NCBI RefSeq assembly: GCF_001639725.1
Contig: NZ_LTAW01000001.1
Location: 434,001-498,000, forward strand
From: Marinomonas atlantica
GTDB taxonomy: Bacteria > Pseudomonadota > Gammaproteobacteria > Pseudomonadales > Marinomonadaceae
Reading direction: 5' to 3'
DNA: 64,000 nucleotides
The notes below the pieces were generated by a model that saw only the letters and a program-made list of their open reading frames with translations, was not told where the DNA came from and ran no database searches. Positions within the stretch are counted from its first letter, which is position 1. Each line of letters starts with the position of its first letter. Position numbers and translations under genes: made by a program. This document shows, one piece after another, positions 19,686-29,946 of the stretch.

Positions 19686-22600
19686 TTAATCTACAATACG
19701 TGCTTTTAGAGCATTTAAGTCTTCTGCTGCCTTTTCAAAGTCGTAGATGTTGACGGCATTGATGATAGCTTCCATTAAGTCTTTTTCTGTCACATGCATA
19801 AATTGTGGCGCAAGTGTTTCTGCAAGCTCGCGCGCTTCGGACAAGTTTTGTTCTATATAGTCTTCGAGCGTTTCAAGTTGCCTACGTTTTTCAGCATCGT
19901 CGATGATCACTATATCTGTATCAAAGGCGTCTGTTTGGCTCGTTTGATTTAGCCAAGTATCCAACGTTTTAAGAATAGCCTTTAATTCAGTATTTAGGCT
20001 AGAAATTGTCTCTGGTAGTGGATTTTGATGTCCTACTTGGTCTTCTAGTTCTGCTGCCAATTTGGCTAATGAATTCATCCCAAGTGTGGCTGAGGTTCCT
20101 TTAAGCGTATGCGCTAGACGAGTGGCATCTTCGTATTGTTGGTGCTCTAAGTGTTGACGCAATTGCATTGAAAAATCAGATTGTGTCACGCTAAAGCGCC
20201 CGAGTAATCGAGTATACAGTGCTAAGGTTTGAGTGTGCTGTAAGCCTGTTTCCGTATCTATTTTAGTTGAAATAGGGAGCTTAGCACTTTGATCACTGTG
20301 TTTTGATACTGCATGATTCGAAACTTGGGTGTCTAGGTTCACTTTTTTGACTGGCATCCAGCGCTCCATAGTACTGAACATACGCTCTAAATTGATTGGT
20401 TTAGCAATATGATCATTCATCCCAGCATCAATGGCTCGAGTAATGTCTTGCTGAAGAACGTTTGCGGTCATGGCGATGATTGGAAGCGCCGCATACTCAG
20501 GCTTTTGACGGATGATACGGGTGGCTTGATAACCATCCATGATAGGCATTTGACAATCCATGAGTATCATGTCGAATGGGTTGTTTTCTAATTTAGTCAG
20601 GGCATCTTGTCCGTTGACGGCAACTTTTACATTTATATTTTGTTGTGAAAGAAGCTCTACTGCTAGCTCTCGATTGATTTCATTGTCTTCTACTAAGAGT
20701 ATGGAGGCTCCGTTCAGATTAGCAAAACTTGTCAGTGCTGAAGGTTTGCTAAGGTCGTCTTTTCCTGTAAAACGATCAATACCGAGGCTTTCGGCGATGG
20801 TATCGAATAAGCTAGAAATGGTGATAGGTTTGGTTAAGAACCCCGCAACATCTACGCCACAAGCCGCTTGTTTGACTTTATCCAAACCGTAGGCCGTCAC
20901 CATGATCATCGTTGGCAATTGGAGGTCATCGATACGGCTTATTCTACGGCACGTTTCGACACCATCTAGCTCAGGCATTTTCCAATCAACCAGAACTAGG
21001 TCATAGGGGGCATTATCTTTATGAGCTAAGGCAATCAATTCTAAGGCTTGGTAGCCATCGCCAGCTTCATCGCAATGAAGTCCAATGCTTTCAACACAGC
21101 TTTTGAGAACGTCACGAGCTGTGTCGTTGTCATCAACAATTAACACTTTGGATACGTCTAAAGTAGAGTTGCCATAACATAATGGAATTTCGTCTTCGAC
21201 ACGGTCCAGCACAACAGTAAAATGGAATGTGCTACCGCCCCCGTTTTGGCTTTCTAGCCAAATTGTGCCGTCCATTAGTTCAGCCAGCTGTTTTGAAATA
21301 GCCAAGCCTAGGCCTGTTCCACCAAAACGTCGAGTGGTTGACGAATCTGCTTGTGAGAAAGAGTGGAATAAGTGTTTTTGGTTCTTTTCGCTAATTCCAA
21401 TGCCTGTATCGGAGACAGAAAAATGCACTTCCATCTTGTCGGCCATGTGCTTCACATAGCGAGCACGAATAACTATTTCGCCTTGCTGGGTGAATTTTAC
21501 GGCGTTATTACCCAAATTCAGTAAAATCTGACGTAGCCGTGTAGCATCTCCTTGGAACACTTGGGGTAAATGTGTATCGATATCGAACACCAGTTCAAGA
21601 TCTTTCTCATCAACCTTAATTGTCAAAATGTTGGCCACTTCGTTGAGTACATCCTGTAAGTAAAACGGCTCTTTTTCTAAGTCTACCTTGCCAGCTTCTA
21701 TTTTTGAAAAGTCGAGGATGTCATTAATGATGCCCAGCAGTGATTCTGCTGAGCTTCGAACATTTTGTATGTAATGGTGTTGGCGATCATCTAAACCAGA
21801 TTTTAAAGCAAGGTAGGACATGCCGATGATGGAGTTCATCGGGGTCCGAATTTCATGACTCATGTTAGCAAGGAAGTCACTTTTGGCTTTACTTGCTTGC
21901 TCGGCAGTTTCTTTCGCCTCTTGTAACTCTTGTGTTTGTTCCGCAATCTCTTCTTCTAATTTACTTTTATAGGATTGCAATGACACCTGATATTTGTGAC
22001 GTTCCGAAATATCACGCCAGGTACAGATAATGGCAGGACTGTCGTCGAGAATGACAGAGATCATGGTCATGTCTGCATAGATCAGTTCGTCGTCTAAGTC
22101 TTTAAATACCCATTCTTGGTAGAAGTGCCCTTGTTCAAAGACTTGTTCTTCTAAAAGTGCCAGTTTCTTCAGCGATTGTTGACCATCAGTTTGAGAAAAT
22201 GGCGATAAATCACTCATGCTCAATTGCAACAACATATCGTTTGAAGGGTATTTTAAGATGCTAGCGGCGGCATCATTACATTCAATAATAGCGTGGTCGC
22301 GAACAATCCAAGCAGGATCAGGAGACGATTCGAACATAGAGCGGAAGCGATCTTCACTTTCAAGCAGTTTTGACAGCTGGCGCTTTACACGCTTTGAAAT
22401 GGCCCAAGATAAAAGGATGATTACGAAAACAGTAATGCCACTGATCCATAAAATTGAGGTACTTAAACGAGTCAATTGCTCTTCAATTTGTGTTTCTAGA
22501 TTGTGAGTTTCGTATTGTACTGACTCACTGATTTGATCAATAAAGCGAGCTAAAGGTGAAAACACGGCTTCTACTTGATCGTTAATCTGTTGGCGTTGAG

Positions 22601-23537
22601 TCTCCAGCGCGATTAATGTAAAGCGTTCTCCAAATAAGCCGCCAGAACCCAGTTCAAGGTTGTATAAATCGTTAATGCGATGACCTTCACCGTAAATCAA
22701 AGCTTTAAGGTCGCTAGACTCCTTCGTGAGCGACTTGTAATACATGGGAAACTGAAACTCGGTTTGGGAAATGGCATAGTCAAGTCGTTCAAATGTTGGA
22801 GATACGCGGTTATTAAGTTGATCATATAGTTTTGATTGAGTGGGGGTAAACGGCAAGCTACTGATGACCATTTCCAAAGTAAGAATATCTTCAACCGTAG
22901 TGGTTAACGCACCTTCGATCGCATTGGAGCGAAGCGACATATATTCTTCACTGATTGCATTCTTATCGGTCGCTTGATCTGCACTACGATACTGAAAAAG
23001 TAAGACGCCTTCTTTTAACCGTGAACGACTGTTGAGTGCTTTGAGAAGGGTAGTGATTGCACTGGTTTTCTCTTGTGCACGAGCCAAGAGATTGTTGCGT
23101 TCTGAGTTAATTAATACCTGTTTTTGAGTGTTAAACCAGATATTGACTTGACTATTTAAATCCTCGATTTGTTTTCCGCGAGCTTGAAGAGCACGTCCTA
23201 GTTTCGCTATTTCCGAGTTCGACTGTGCAGACTTAATCAGCATATCAGTGGCGCTATTAAAACGTGATTCAAGATTTTGATCTAAATACTCTAGATTGGT
23301 ATCTTCTAGTAGCGCTTGACGAAGGCGATTACGCTGGGAGGGTACAACCTCACGTAATTCAGATACGGCACCCAACATGGCGGCCTGACGGGCTCGTAGA
23401 TTTTGTTGCTGATCTCTGAGGTCTTGGGCAGTGCTAATTAGAATAGAAGCCCCAATGATAATTGACAAAAGGCTAAACAGCGCCAAAAGCCACACGAGAG
23501 GCGATACTGAAGACTGTACTTGCCTCGATTTACTCAT
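19686..23537 (-). CDS. Hybrid sensor kinase: sensor-PAS-HisKA-HATPase-REC-REC-HPt
   Basis: This 1283-residue protein has membrane helices near residues 13-33 and 355-375, enclosing a largely helical periplasmic sensor of about 320 residues. Then come a PAS domain (about 385-510), HisKA with [11 protein letters not shown] (His near 561), HATPase with GNNAVKFT and [10 protein letters not shown], two receivers ([11 protein letters not shown], Asp near 849; [11 protein letters not shown], Asp near 993), and an HPt domain ([13 protein letters not shown], His near 1142). This is a complete internal phosphorelay. The helical sensor next to a periplasmic binding protein gene resembles the TorS/TorT arrangement. 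Its start overlaps the binding-protein stop by 4 bp. Confidence 0.93.
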   Translation of the reverse strand: MSKSRQVQSSVSPLVWLLALFSLLSIIIGASILISTAQDLRDQQQNLRARQAAMLGAVSELREVVPSQRNRLRQALLEDTNLEYLDQNLESRFNSATDMLIKSAQSNSEIAKLGRALQARGKQIEDLNSQVNIWFNTQKQVLINSERNNLLARAQEKTSAITTLLKALNSRSRLKEGVLLFQYRSADQATDKNAISEEYMSLRSNAIEGALTTTVEDILTLEMVISSLPFTPTQSKLYDQLNNRVSPTFERLDYAISQTEFQFPMYYKSLTKESSDLKALIYGEGHRINDLYNLELGSGGLFGERFTLIALETQRQQINDQVEAVFSPLARFIDQISESVQYETHNLETQIEEQLTRLSTSILWISGITVFVIILLSWAISKRVKRQLSKLLESEDRFRSMFESSPDPAWIVRDHAIIECNDAAASILKYPSNDMLLQLSMSDLSPFSQTDGQQSLKKLALLEEQVFEQGHFYQEWVFKDLDDELIYADMTMISVILDDSPAIICTWRDISERHKYQVSLQSYKSKLEEEIAEQTQELQEAKETAEQASKAKSDFLANMSHEIRTPMNSIIGMSYLALKSGLDDRQHHYIQNVRSSAESLLGIINDILDFSKIEAGKVDLEKEPFYLQDVLNEVANILTIKVDEKDLELVFDIDTHLPQVFQGDATRLRQILLNLGNNAVKFTQQGEIVIRARYVKHMADKMEVHFSVSDTGIGISEKNQKHLFHSFSQADSSTTRRFGGTGLGLAISKQLAELMDGTIWLESQNGGGSTFHFTVVLDRVEDEIPLCYGNSTLDVSKVLIVDDNDTARDVLKSCVESIGLHCDEAGDGYQALELIALAHKDNAPYDLVLVDWKMPELDGVETCRRISRIDDLQLPTMIMVTAYGLDKVKQAACGVDVAGFLTKPITISSLFDTIAESLGIDRFTGKDDLSKPSALTSFANLNGASILLVEDNEINRELAVELLSQQNINVKVAVNGQDALTKLENNPFDMILMDCQMPIMDGYQATRIIRQKPEYAALPIIAMTANVLQQDITRAIDAGMNDHIAKPINLERMFSTMERWMPVKKVNLDTQVSNHAVSKHSDQSAKLPISTKIDTETGLQHTQTLALYTRLLGRFSVTQSDFSMQLRQHLEHQQYEDATRLAHTLKGTSATLGMNSLAKLAAELEDQVGHQNPLPETISSLNTELKAILKTLDTWLNQTSQTDAFDTDIVIIDDAEKRRQLETLEDYIEQNLSEARELAETLAPQFMHVTEKDLMEAIINAVNIYDFEKAAEDLNALKARIVD

Positions 23538-24751
23538 AGACTACCTCTTAGAAACTCATACGGTAATGTATCACCGCAAAAAGTGTGTCCCGTGCCATGG
23601 TTTATTAGTTCTAACCAAATAGGTAGTTCAGTCTGACTCAGTAGAATGTTTTCGACCACTTCTTTTTCAGTGTTTTTATGTAACCGTTGATATTGTGTTA
23701 GGTAGCTTAGAAATTCAGCTCTGGTTGGCGCTCGGCTGGGTTGAAAATGCAGCAGTACTTTTTCAACTTGTCGAGCGGCCATGTAGCCTTCTAATATAAT
23801 TGATGTCGCTTTACTCGGGTCGTCATAGCGTTCAAGATCTTGCCAAAACTCTTTTATAACTGGTGAATCTAAATCATTGTCACAAGGGTGGAGTTGGGTC
23901 GATAAAATTTTTGCCTGTGTCAGCGCGAGACGCGAATTTAAGGCTTCGTGACTGACAAATGAAAGGGCAGCATATAGTGGCGAAACGCCTAGCTCATCTA
24001 GTGACGTAATTAAATCTGCTGCCGCAGGATAGGTGCTGATTAAGAAAATGGCTTTGGGTTGCGGCGATCGAGCCAGTATTTTTGCAGCCGCTTCTTCTGT
24101 AGATGGGTTATTACGAGTATAGCGAACATGCAGGATGTCACTAGGGTTCTTAAGTCCATGGCTTTCCAGTGCTTTCGTTAGGCTACGCATTGTGACTTCT
24201 CCGTAGCTATCTTGTTGCGCGAAGATAGCCATGTCACTCATTGCAATATTGAATTCTTTAGCAACGATGTTTGCTAGCAATTTAACCTCATCTTGATAGC
24301 TGGCACGATGGCTAAACATTAATGAACTGACACCTTCGCTTTGAAGCATGCTGCTGCCTGTGAAAGGCGATATGAGAGGCAATTTAAGCTCTTTTAAGAC
24401 CGGAATAGCAGCCACCAAAGTAGGTGTGCCAACACTACTGATTAGGCCAACGATATTTTCATCTTTGACCAGTTTCTGAATGATTGGCACGGTACGAGCT
24501 GGTTCATAGCCATCATCTTTAGCGATAAGCGATACGGTGAAAGGTAATTCTTTGCTGCCATTTAAGCGTTTTAAGCCAAGTTCTATGCCTTCAACAAGTT
24601 GATTTCCAAGCAGACTACTTGGGCCTGATAGCGGGCCGGTGAAGCCTAGGTTGACCTCTTCCGCTTTACTGGCAAGCGGCAGCAGTAACATGGTAGTGAC
24701 CAAGGTAGCCGCGAAGAAAGCGTTGCAAATACGCACAGAAAGACTCCTCAA
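23534..24751 (-). CDS. Periplasmic ligand-binding protein, Leu/Ile/Val-BP type
   Basis: The 405-residue protein has a signal peptide ending near SKAEE and a type I periplasmic binding fold: [22 protein letters not shown] at the N-terminus, then [16 protein letters not shown] and [10 protein letters not shown]. No permease or ATPase genes are nearby. Instead its gene overlaps that of the hybrid kinase by 4 bp. I infer a sensory accessory protein, as TorT is for TorS or LuxP for LuxQ, rather than a transporter component. The ligand is unknown. Confidence 0.9.
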   Translation of the reverse strand: MRSLSVRICNAFFAATLVTTMLLLPLASKAEEVNLGFTGPLSGPSSLLGNQLVEGIELGLKRLNGSKELPFTVSLIAKDDGYEPARTVPIIQKLVKDENIVGLISSVGTPTLVAAIPVLKELKLPLISPFTGSSMLQSEGVSSLMFSHRASYQDEVKLLANIVAKEFNIAMSDMAIFAQQDSYGEVTMRSLTKALESHGLKNPSDILHVRYTRNNPSTEEAAAKILARSPQPKAIFLISTYPAAADLITSLDELGVSPLYAALSFVSHEALNSRLALTQAKILSTQLHPCDNDLDSPVIKEFWQDLERYDDPSKATSIILEGYMAARQVEKVLLHFQPSRAPTRAEFLSYLTQYQRLHKNTEKEVVENILLSQTELPIWLELINHGTGHTFCGDTLPYEFLRGSL

Positions 24752-24907
24752 GTAAGGAAGGGTGCAGTATGTAAGTAAGCGCTAAGAGGCGATTCCCTTC
24801 ACATACGGTAGCTTAGAGTCTAGTTTAGAAATAAATTATGTAAATCTCGGCTGTTAATGTGTCAAGTATTGTAAATGGAGGACATTAAGAGGTGGAAGAC
24901 ATTGGAA

Positions 24908-25831
24908 TTAACGCCATTGATTGATTCGCGACATTAATAAATGGCGTGCACGCTCGGCATGGTCGACCGTGACATAGCGAAACCCAATGCTGTCGCCCGG
25001 CTTCTTTTGAGCCAATAACGCCCCTGAACTGTGCGTCACACAGCCGATTTTTGGGTAGCCGCCGATGGTTTGACGGTCATTGAGTAACACAATAGGTTGA
25101 CCATCACTGGGCACTTGAATGGCCCCATAGGCGATGCCTTCAGAGATGATTCCCTTGAGGTTTCGACCGATAGCGGTACCGTCTAAACGGTAACCCATCC
25201 GGTCGCAATGTTGACTGAGGGTGTATTCGCTACTAAAGAATCGCGCTCGATCGAGCCCTGAAAAATGGTCATACTGATAACCCGTGACCACATCGATTTC
25301 GACTTGATCGTAATTTGGGATAGCAAGACGCGGTACATGACAAGCCTTGTGGTAGGTGGTCTCTTGGAACGGCAGACGATCGCCCGTCGCTATTTTATCC
25401 CCTTTACCTGTTAGGCCACCGAGTTTTTCGCGCATGACCGTCGCAACACTGCCCAGTACGGGCTTGATTAGGAAGCCACCTTTCACGGCTAAATAGGCTC
25501 GTAAGCCGAACGTTGGTTGGTGAAAGGCCAAAACATCACCCTTGCTTATTTGGTAGGTCTGCCATGACAGAATGCTGTGACCGTTTAACGTCGCAGCCAA
25601 ATCTGCGCCGGTAATGGCAATACTTGTTTGGGCTTGTGCTTCCAAGGTAAACATGCCAAAGGTAATTTCAATCTGCGCGGCATTGTCGTCATTACCAAGT
25701 AACGCATTGGCCCACCGAAAGGCTGGCTCGTCCATGGGGCCGCCTGTGGTAACGCCTAAGTGCTGGTAACCGAGGCGTCCTAAATCTTGAACTAGGGCTA
25801 ACATGCCCGGTTTGATTACTTTAAACGCCAT
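24908..25831 (-). CDS. pxpC: 5-oxoprolinase subunit C
   Basis: The 307-residue protein is of the biotin-dependent carboxylase-like / KipA family, with motifs VIKPGMLALVQDLGRLGYQHLG at the start, GGPMDEPAFRWAN, and SDGQPIVLLNDRQTIGGYPKIG. With PxpA and PxpB it forms the ATP-dependent enzyme that opens 5-oxoproline (pyroglutamate) to glutamate. It overlaps pxpB by 11 bp. Length is normal. Confidence 0.92.
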   Translation of the reverse strand: MAFKVIKPGMLALVQDLGRLGYQHLGVTTGGPMDEPAFRWANALLGNDDNAAQIEITFGMFTLEAQAQTSIAITGADLAATLNGHSILSWQTYQISKGDVLAFHQPTFGLRAYLAVKGGFLIKPVLGSVATVMREKLGGLTGKGDKIATGDRLPFQETTYHKACHVPRLAIPNYDQVEIDVVTGYQYDHFSGLDRARFFSSEYTLSQHCDRMGYRLDGTAIGRNLKGIISEGIAYGAIQVPSDGQPIVLLNDRQTIGGYPKIGCVTHSSGALLAQKKPGDSIGFRYVTVDHAERARHLLMSRINQWR

Positions 25832-26531
25832 CTAGCAGTCCTCCTTGTGCCAAAAAGTCTTCCCGAGACATAGGCTTGAAGCGAACGGTATCGCCCACTT
25901 GAATCAGAGCCAAACTATCGCTCTCCCAGTCGACCAGTGAAACGGGTGTGCGGCCTAGTATTTGCCAGCCCCCCGGCGATACGCTTGGGTAAACGGCCGT
26001 TTGTTGCTCGGCGATGGCAACACTACCTTGTGGTACTTTGAGTCGTGGTGTGGTTTTTCTTGGCATGCGAATCGCTTCAGGAACATTGCCTAAAAAGGCA
26101 AACCCCGGCGAAAAGCCAATCGCATAGGCACGGTAGCGCGTTGCACAGTGCAGCTGAATGACCTCATCGGTCGATAAGCCACAATGCGTGGCGATGCCCT
26201 CAAGGTCTGGCCCAACTTCTGAACCATAATAAACCGGAATTTCCACCTCGTTTTGTGCCTGTTGTGACAGCTTCTCAAGATCGATAGCAGTGCTAATATC
26301 ATGGATGTGTTTTAGGATGTTAAAGCGATCAAAGTGGTCCGTATTAAAGACAACTAATAGGGTCGTGTAAGACGGAACTAAGTCAACAACGCCCAATGAG
26401 TCGCACAGCGCGCTACTCACGGCGGCGATGACATCGGCAACCTCATTGCAGATTGTATTGGAGAATGTCAGTAAGCAGGCGTGATCACTGACCATATCGA
26501 CATCAGGAGGAAATATTAACGCGTCATTCAT
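25821..26531 (-). CDS. pxpB: 5-oxoprolinase subunit B
   Basis: The 236-residue KipI-family protein has the typical cyclophilin-like C-terminal region (GFSPGFAFLGNVPEAIRMPRK, then VPQGSVAIAEQQTAVYPSVSPGGWQILGRT). It forms a complex with PxpC. The gene is 2 bp after pxpA and overlaps pxpC, indicating tight co-translation. Confidence 0.92.
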   Translation of the reverse strand: MNDALIFPPDVDMVSDHACLLTFSNTICNEVADVIAAVSSALCDSLGVVDLVPSYTTLLVVFNTDHFDRFNILKHIHDISTAIDLEKLSQQAQNEVEIPVYYGSEVGPDLEGIATHCGLSTDEVIQLHCATRYRAYAIGFSPGFAFLGNVPEAIRMPRKTTPRLKVPQGSVAIAEQQTAVYPSVSPGGWQILGRTPVSLVDWESDSLALIQVGDTVRFKPMSREDFLAQGGLLDGV

Positions 26532-26533
26532 GA

Positions 26534-27268
26534 TTATTGACCACCGATAACAGCTCGAATCCTCTGTACTGCTTCCACAGCATGATCGCCATCCCCATGA
26601 ACACAGAGGGTGTCGGCATGAACGTCTAGAGTGTTGCCTGATTCAGTGATAAGGCTGCCATGTTGGCTAAGCTGGAGCACTTGTCGCTCAATTAAGTCAA
26701 AATCCTTGTGCACCGCATTGTTTTGTTGGCGTGGTGTTAAACAACCTTCCTCGGTATATAGACGGTCTGAAAAAGCTTCGAACCACAATGCCAAGTTGTA
26801 TTTTTGGGCTAAAGCTTTGACTTGCTCAACTTCTGGGATCGCCATGACCATTAAGATGAGTGAAGGGTCGAGCTCGCTGACAGCCTGCATCACGGTTTCT
26901 AAGACTGCAAAATTCGCCATCATCGTATTGTATAGCGCGCCATGGGGTTTGACATAGGTTACCTGCGTGCCTTGAGCGCGGCAGATGCCTTGCAAGGCAC
27001 CGATTTGGTATTGAATAAGGGCTTTCAACTCTGCGGGGGCGATGTCCATATTACGACGACCGAAGCCGACTAAATCAGGATAGGCCGGATGCGCTCCTAT
27101 GGTGACATTACATTGTTTCGCCAGTGCAACAGTCTTACTCATCGTCAGTGGATCTGACGCATGAAAACCACAGGCGATGTTGGCTTGGTCGATGAATGGC
27201 ATAATCTCCTCGTCTCGCCCCATTGTCCAAGCGCCAAAAGCCTCGCCCATATCACAGTTTAATTTCAT
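26534..27268 (-). CDS. pxpA: 5-oxoprolinase subunit A (LamB/YcsF family)
   Basis: The 244-residue protein begins with the family signature LNCDMGEAFGAW, followed by IACGFHASDP, IGAHPAYPD, GFGRR, YVKPHGALYN, and DTLCVHGDG near the end. It is the first gene of pxpABC. No dedicated transporter or regulator is attached. The product, glutamate, feeds the pool made by GltBD elsewhere in the window. Confidence 0.94.
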   Translation of the reverse strand: MKLNCDMGEAFGAWTMGRDEEIMPFIDQANIACGFHASDPLTMSKTVALAKQCNVTIGAHPAYPDLVGFGRRNMDIAPAELKALIQYQIGALQGICRAQGTQVTYVKPHGALYNTMMANFAVLETVMQAVSELDPSLILMVMAIPEVEQVKALAQKYNLALWFEAFSDRLYTEEGCLTPRQQNNAVHKDFDLIERQVLQLSQHGSLITESGNTLDVHADTLCVHGDGDHAVEAVQRIRAVIGGQ

Positions 27269-27445
27269 CGCGTGCTCTCCAAAACCATCCGTTACCTGAA
27301 GCCTCTAGCTTACCAGCTCTACTCTGTGCAACAAGTATGTTGCAGATGGATCGGTCTGCAAGGCTTTTACTGAGCTTTTACTCGGTGCGCCGCTATCTAA
27401 GTTGGAACGGCTTTTGTATGCTCTAGACTATAGTTGGAGATGATA

Positions 27446-28021
27446 ATGAATAAATTGATTACCATGATTCTCAAAGGTTTGGTCGCAGTGTTGCCCATTG
27501 GCCTGACGATTTACTTGTTTTACTGGTTATTAGCGACGGCCGAAGAACTGGCGCGTCCGCTGGTATTATTGGTGTGGCCTACGGATTACTATTTTCCAGG
27601 GCTAGGTGTCATTACCAGTCTGCTTTTGCTGGCCTTAGTGGGGCTGGTGGTGAACTTTTATGGCGTGCGCTACTTGATGAAGGTCAGTCAGCGTTTGTTT
27701 GAGAAGATTCCGTTGGTTAAATCGATTTATGGTGCGCTTCAAGACATGATGACGGTGTTTAATTTGTCGAAAAAAACCGATCAGCAGAGCGTCGTGTCAA
27801 TCGAAGTACAGGGAATGCAAATGATTGGCTTTGTCACAGGTGAGCAAATGGGGAAACGGTTATTTGGTGATAAAGATTTAGTTGGCGTGTATTTGCCGCT
27901 AAGCTATCAAATTGGAGGGATGACAGTGTATGTCTCCCGCGACAAACTGACACCACTCGACGTCACCATGGAAGAAGGCATGCGCATTGCCGTGACGGGT
28001 GGCGTGCAATCGAAGAAATAA
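27446..28021 (+). CDS. DUF502 family inner-membrane protein
   Basis: The 191-residue protein has two N-terminal membrane segments (VAVLPIGLTIYLFYWLL and VITSLLLLALVGLVV) and the DUF502 signature KIPLVKSIYGALQDMMTVF followed by VYLPLSYQIGGMTVYV. Function is unknown in bacteria; it resembles plant LIKE-COV proteins. ATG 27446 has GGAG six bases upstream. The next gene starts 3 bp after its stop. Confidence 0.85.
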   Translation: MNKLITMILKGLVAVLPIGLTIYLFYWLLATAEELARPLVLLVWPTDYYFPGLGVITSLLLLALVGLVVNFYGVRYLMKVSQRLFEKIPLVKSIYGALQDMMTVFNLSKKTDQQSVVSIEVQGMQMIGFVTGEQMGKRLFGDKDLVGVYLPLSYQIGGMTVYVSRDKLTPLDVTMEEGMRIAVTGGVQSKK

Positions 28022-28024
28022 ATT

Positions 28025-28363
28025 ATGATGCAATTAGAGCAACTGACTGAATTACTAGAAGAAAAAGGCTATCCAGCTAAGTTAAAAACCTTTCCAAGAC
28101 GCATATATGTTGGCTCACTTGGCTCGTTCTATGGGGTCACCATTGTTCAAAATGAAAACACTGGGGCACTAAAAGTGTCTTATCAGCCTCTTATCCTAAT
28201 CATTGGTAGTCTGTTACTGATTTACAGCTTTATCGTAAGTTATGGCAATGATGACATGTTATCGGCGTTGATTGGTATTACGGCTGCGTCGGTTATTGCC
28301 AACTTCATTAAATCAAGGCAGAAAAAGTTAGAAATTGAAGCGATATTACGAGATGTCACGTAG
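28025..28363 (+). CDS. Small two-helix membrane protein, unknown
   Basis: I do not recognise this 112-residue protein. A soluble N-terminal part (RIYVGSLGSFYGVTIV) precedes two closely spaced membrane helices (about 58-75 and 78-93) and a charged tail. It follows the DUF502 gene by 3 bp and is followed by a terminator, so the two form one unit. Confidence 0.6.
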   Translation: MMQLEQLTELLEEKGYPAKLKTFPRRIYVGSLGSFYGVTIVQNENTGALKVSYQPLILIIGSLLLIYSFIVSYGNDDMLSALIGITAASVIANFIKSRQKKLEIEAILRDVT

Positions 28364-28381
28364 TTTAGAAAGCTATAGAAG

Positions 28382-28406
28382 AAACCCGCTGATAGCGGGT
28401 TTTTTT
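28382..28406 (+). terminator. Rho-independent terminator
   Basis: A 9-bp stem AAACCCGCT / AGCGGGTTT closes a 3-nt loop (28391-28393), followed by a T-run to 28406. It ends the DUF502 unit. Confidence 0.9.
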
Positions 28407-28426
28407 GTGCTTGAGTATGATTTATT

Positions 28427-28461
28427 ATTTCAAATGAGCTTATATTGGTTTCATTTGAAAT
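28427..28461. promoter_or_regulatory. Inverted repeat, candidate operator of the ugp operon
   Basis: ATTTCAAATGA (28427-28437) and its exact reverse complement (28451-28461) flank 13 bp that include TATATT (28441-28446). The right arm is itself part of TTTCA-TT-TGAAA. TTTCA-type half-sites are common for DeoR-family regulators, and a DeoR-type gene lies in the operon. The pairing is inference. Confidence 0.45.
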
Positions 28462-28560
28462 GATCTTGCCATCAAAATGAAATATCTCCATCGTAATCTA
28501 ATCCTCGTTTGATGCATTTTATTCTTCCATATTTTAGTTTTGATACGAGGGTTACGTACC

Positions 28561-29859
28561 ATGAATAAGTTAGCTTTAGTTTCTACAGCAGTTGGTTTAG
28601 CTGTGTCAGGATCAGCATTTTCTGCAACACAAATTGAATGGTGGCATGCAATGGGTGGTGCCAATGGTGAAAAGGTTGTAGAGATCGCTGAGGCGTTCAA
28701 TCAGGCACAAGATGCATATGAAGTGAAGCCGGTATACAAGGGTAATTACACTGAAACAATGACTTCTGCGATTGCCGCATTTCGAGCGAAGCAGCAGCCA
28801 GCGCTGGTTCAAGTATTTGAAGTGGGGACTGCCAGCATGATGGCGGCAGAAGGTGCGATTTACCCAGTATACAAACTGATGCGCGAAACAGGACAGCCAT
28901 TCATCCAGGACGATTACCTGAGTGCTGTGACGGGTTATTACACGGATGAAGATGGCAATATGCTGTCGATGCCATTTAACAGCTCGACGCCAGTGTTGTA
29001 CTACAACAAAGAGCAATTTGAAAAAGCGGGTGTGAGCGCACCGAAAACGTGGCAAGAAATGGAAACGGTCTCGCAAAAACTATTAGACAGTGGTGTAGAG
29101 TGTGGTTTCACAACGTCTTGGCAATCATGGATTCAATTAGAGAACTTCAGTGCACGTCACAATATTCCGTTTGCCACACAGGCCAACGGCTTTGCCGGAA
29201 TGGACACAGAGTTTGTGTTTAACAGCCCTGCTCAAGTCGCGCACATTGAAAAAATGCGTGAATGGCAGCAAAACGGCATCTTCAGTTATGGTGGCCGCCG
29301 CAGTGACTCTGCACCTAAATTCTATAGCCAAGAATGTTCAATGTTTATGGGCTCTTCAGCGGGTTACGCTGGTATGAAACGTAATGCCTCGTTTGACTTT
29401 GGTGTAGCACAGCTGCCTTACAATGCCGAGCAAATCGAGACACCACAAAACACCATTATCGGTGGCGCATCATTATGGGTGCTACAAGGTAAAAGTGAAG
29501 AACAGTATCAAGGTGTCGCCACTTTCTTAAATTTCCTATCGCGTGCTGATATGCAAGCTGATTGGCACCAATTCTCAGGTTACCTGCCGATCACACAAGC
29601 AGCTTATGAGCTGACCAAAGGGCAAGGTTTTTATGCGGCAAACCCTGGCACAGATGTAGCGGTAAAACAGATGACCTCCGTTGAGCCGACAGAAAACTCG
29701 AAAGGCTTGCGTTTGGGTAACTTCGTTCAGGTCCGTGACATTATCAATGAAGAGCTAGAAGCCGTGTGGGCGGGTGATAAAACCGCTCAAGTTGCATTGG
29801 ATGCGGCTGCTAAGCGTGGCAACGCTTTGCTACGTAAGTTCGAAAAAGCAAACGACTAG
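28561..29859 (+). CDS. ugpB: sn-Glycerol-3-phosphate ABC transporter, substrate-binding protein
   Basis: The 432-residue periplasmic protein has a signal peptide (cleavage near SAFSA-TQ) and UgpB-like motifs: EWWHAMGGANGE, then MPFNSSTPVLYYNKEQFEKAG, and FMGSSAGYAG. It delivers sn-glycerol-3-phosphate or glycerophosphodiesters to the permease. I place the start at ATG 28561, directly at the signal peptide, with GAGGG about ten bases upstream. A strong hairpin follows the gene before ugpA. Confidence 0.9.
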   Translation: MNKLALVSTAVGLAVSGSAFSATQIEWWHAMGGANGEKVVEIAEAFNQAQDAYEVKPVYKGNYTETMTSAIAAFRAKQQPALVQVFEVGTASMMAAEGAIYPVYKLMRETGQPFIQDDYLSAVTGYYTDEDGNMLSMPFNSSTPVLYYNKEQFEKAGVSAPKTWQEMETVSQKLLDSGVECGFTTSWQSWIQLENFSARHNIPFATQANGFAGMDTEFVFNSPAQVAHIEKMREWQQNGIFSYGGRRSDSAPKFYSQECSMFMGSSAGYAGMKRNASFDFGVAQLPYNAEQIETPQNTIIGGASLWVLQGKSEEQYQGVATFLNFLSRADMQADWHQFSGYLPITQAAYELTKGQGFYAANPGTDVAVKQMTSVEPTENSKGLRLGNFVQVRDIINEELEAVWAGDKTAQVALDAAAKRGNALLRKFEKAND

Positions 29860-29880
29860 TCATCACTGCCTCTCTATGAG

Positions 29881-29910
29881 AAAGCCTCCCCTACAGTGGG
29901 GAGGCTTTTA
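29881..29910 (+). terminator. Intercistronic terminator/attenuator between ugpB and ugpA
   Basis: A perfect 11-bp stem AAAGCCTCCCC (29881-29891) pairs with 29898-29908 around a 6-nt loop, followed by only a short T-run. Such hairpins after the binding-protein gene typically leave more of the binding protein than of the permeases. Read-through to ugpA is assumed. Confidence 0.75.
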
Positions 29911-29946
29911 ATGTGTCTTCTGATTAGTGACTGGTTGAGTCTTTTT

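Noticed and set aside
28612-29076. 154-codon open frame on the minus strand within ugpB
   Set aside because: It is antisense to ugpB, has no ribosome-binding site or recognisable domain, and is His/Arg/Cys-rich in the way of shadow frames.
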